Of a DNA stretch of 6,977 nt, positions 5,809 through 6,977 are shown piece by piece. Both the position numbers and the translations under genes were made by a program. The notes under the pieces were generated by a model. It saw only the letters and a list, made by a program, of their open reading frames with translations, had not been told where the DNA came from and did not search any database. The DNA is from Candidatus Bathyarchaeota archaeon (GTDB lineage: Archaea > Thermoproteota > Bathyarchaeia > Bathyarchaeales > Bathycorpusculaceae): NCBI GenBank assembly GCA_030627225.1, contig DAOUSM010000045.1, forward strand, positions 1 through 6,977, read 5' to 3'. Position 1 is the first letter of the stretch. Every line of letters begins with the position of its first letter.

Positions 5809-6723
5809 ATGTATGATGTTATAATCGTTGGTGCTGGTCCTACAGGACTAGCTGCAGGCATTTATTCCGCCTTTTTTGGTCTGCGAACGCTAATTTTGGA
5901 GTCCAATAAGAAAGCAGGTGGAAGAGTACTTAAGGCTCGAACCATAGTTAACTATCCGGGTTTTCCGGAGAAGGTTACGGGACATAAACTAGTAGCGAAG
6001 ATGGTGCATCAAGCAGAGGAGGCTGGCGCAGAACTTCATACATCTGAAGAAGTTGTTAATCTTTCATGCAAGAAGCGGAAATGCGTTGAAACAAAACGGG
6101 ATGTTTATTATTCAAATGCGTTAATTCTCGCTAGTGGTGCAGGAATGACGGGGCTGGATTTACAGGGTGCCACATGGATTGGTGATGGAGTTGCTTATTG
6201 CCGTGAGTGCAATGAGCCGTTGATCAGAGAAATGGATATAATCGTTATAGGAAACACTGAAAGAGCCGTTGATGAAGCTATTTACTTGAGTAAGATTGCT
6301 ACACATGTACGGCTTGTTAACTACGCTAATCTGATTACGATGGGGACGAAAGTAAAAGAAAAATTAAAGAAGAATGGGGTAGAATTGATAGAGGATTTTG
6401 TTGGAGAAGCCGTTAAGGGTGAACCACCGCACAAACAACTTGTTTTGCGTCATTTAAGAAGTTCTGAGCTCAGAAAGCTTAAGACCAATATTGTTTTGGT
6501 GATCAGTCCAGTGGTTCCTTTCGTTTCAGTTTTGCGAAGAGCAGGAATTGCAACGCATCGAGCAGGTTGCGTTATTGTTGACGAGTTTGGAAGGACAAAT
6601 GTTGAAGGAGTTTTTGCTGCTGGAAGCTGTGCTTCAGTAATGAAAGACATTATTCCTTCGTGCGTTGGCGACGGCACCACAGTTGCCGCTTGCGCTTGTT
6701 TGTATGTGAAGCATAAAACTTAG
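5809..6723 (+). CDS. Thioredoxin-reductase-like FAD-dependent oxidoreductase, LipT candidate
   Basis: This flavoprotein has about 304 residues, or 311 from the ATG at 5788; numbering here is from 5788. The FAD-binding motif IVGAGPTG ends at residue 20, and the strand after it ends in Glu38, which binds the ribose. A CxxC sits at Cys138-Arg-Glu-Cys141 (AYCRECNEP), exactly where thioredoxin reductase has CATC. The second nucleotide-binding motif is eroded: GNTERA (155-160) instead of GGG-S-A type. The C-terminal FAD motif reads FAAGSC (276-281) instead of FAAGD. Extra cysteines lie at 281, 292, 302 and 304. The ATG at 5809 gives the standard N-terminus MYDVIIVGAG and fits the promoter spacing. 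The reading is a disulfide or electron-transfer flavoprotein, possibly feeding electrons to the flanking radical SAM enzymes, as proposed for LipT. No thioredoxin gene is seen nearby, so ordinary thioredoxin reductase is less likely but not excluded. Confidence 0.85.
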   Translation: MYDVIIVGAGPTGLAAGIYSAFFGLRTLILESNKKAGGRVLKARTIVNYPGFPEKVTGHKLVAKMVHQAEEAGAELHTSEEVVNLSCKKRKCVETKRDVYYSNALILASGAGMTGLDLQGATWIGDGVAYCRECNEPLIREMDIIVIGNTERAVDEAIYLSKIATHVRLVNYANLITMGTKVKEKLKKNGVELIEDFVGEAVKGEPPHKQLVLRHLRSSELRKLKTNIVLVISPVVPFVSVLRRAGIATHRAGCVIVDEFGRTNVEGVFAAGSCASVMKDIIPSCVGDGTTVAACACLYVKHKT

Positions 6724-6734
6724 GACGTTTAGAG

Positions 6735-6977
6735 TTGTCTGCCACCGGAAAATTACCTGAAAAGATTCGTATTTCTCTAGGCTCTGCTATGGTTCTTGGG
6801 CTTTTGAAGGGAAAGCTTGATGCTATGCCCACAACTGTTTATTTACTGACTTATAGGTGGGGTAAGTGCACTGCAAACTGTGGTTTTTGTCCACAAGCTA
6901 GGGGAAGCCACGGCAGAGCTGACTTGCTTTCGAGGGTTTCGTGGCCTGTTTTTACAGCAGAGCGTGTGCTTAACGGA
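6735..6977 (+). CDS. Radical SAM protein (biotin-synthase-like), 5' part only; candidate second lipoyl synthase subunit
   Basis: The frame is open from 6717 and runs off the window end, giving 81 residues from the TTG at 6735. A later ATG at 6789 is possible. The TTG is preferred because the encoded start (LPEKIRISLGSAMVLGLLKG) looks like a coherent N-terminal helix and begins only 11 bases after the flavoprotein stop. The cluster motif is CTANCGFC (Cys45, Cys49, Cys52), followed by PQARGS and LSRVSWPVF. The CxxxCxxC-PQ segment resembles biotin synthase but the context does not: no bio genes are visible. It is almost certainly cotranscribed with the flavoprotein. With the minus-strand radical SAM gene on the other side, it completes a lipS1-lipT-lipS2-like set. 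Which of the two radical SAM genes corresponds to LipS1 and which to LipS2 cannot be settled here. Confidence 0.75.
   Translation, partial: MSATGKLPEKIRISLGSAMVLGLLKGKLDAMPTTVYLLTYRWGKCTANCGFCPQARGSHGRADLLSRVSWPVFTAERVLNG

Noticed and set aside
6735..6977. Biotin synthase (BioB)
   Set aside because: The CxxxCxxC-PQ segment is similar, but the adjacent residues and the flavoprotein/radical SAM neighbourhood do not match BioB. Only 81 residues are visible, so this is a preference, not proof.

Overview
The window comes from an archaeon. It encodes archaeal/eukaryotic-type ribosomal protein L14e followed by the archaeal tRNA/rRNA pseudouridine synthase Cbf5. Its tRNA genes carry encoded CCA ends and bulge-helix-bulge (BHB) introns, and A/T-rich TATA-like boxes sit close to start codons. 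The L14e-cbf5 order, the intron inside cbf5 and the intron outside the anticodon loop of a tRNA point to the TACK side of Archaea. A Bathyarchaeia-like lineage is my best guess, but it is an inference.

Layout. 54-1412 (+) is a complete M20-family metallopeptidase/deacylase. 1486-1776 (+) is L14e with a strong Shine-Dalgarno sequence. 1829-2855 (+) is cbf5, interrupted by an apparent stop that I interpret as a 22-nt BHB intron (about 2058-2079). Removing it restores one 334-residue protein and rebuilds the catalytic Asp codon. 2856-3473 (+) is a class I SAM methyltransferase of the RsmC/MJ0882 type that starts directly after the cbf5 stop. 3504-3618 (+) is tRNA-Ser(GGA) with a 26-nt intron at 37/38. 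3644-4434 (-) is a GNAT acetyltransferase broken by a one-base frameshift. 4581-4683 (+) is tRNA-Asp(GUC) with a 25-nt intron at the unusual position 48/49. 4689 to about 5762 (-) is a radical SAM protein. From about 5809 to 6723 (+) there is a divergently transcribed thioredoxin-reductase-like flavoprotein, followed from about 6735 by a second, biotin-synthase-like radical SAM protein cut off by the window end. The longest non-coding stretch without a gene is about 146 bases (4435-4580), which holds promoter elements only.

Two themes stand out. First, RNA splicing: three BHB mini-introns of 22, 26 and 25 nt lie within 2.6 kb, one of them in the gene for the RNA-modifying enzyme Cbf5. All three should depend on the tRNA splicing endonuclease. 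Second, the right end (radical SAM, flavoprotein, radical SAM) resembles the lipS1-lipT-lipS2 arrangement of the two-component lipoyl synthase pathway. The assignment is plausible but not proven from this sequence. The two divergent genes appear to share one symmetric AT-rich promoter box that suits leaderless transcripts in both directions.
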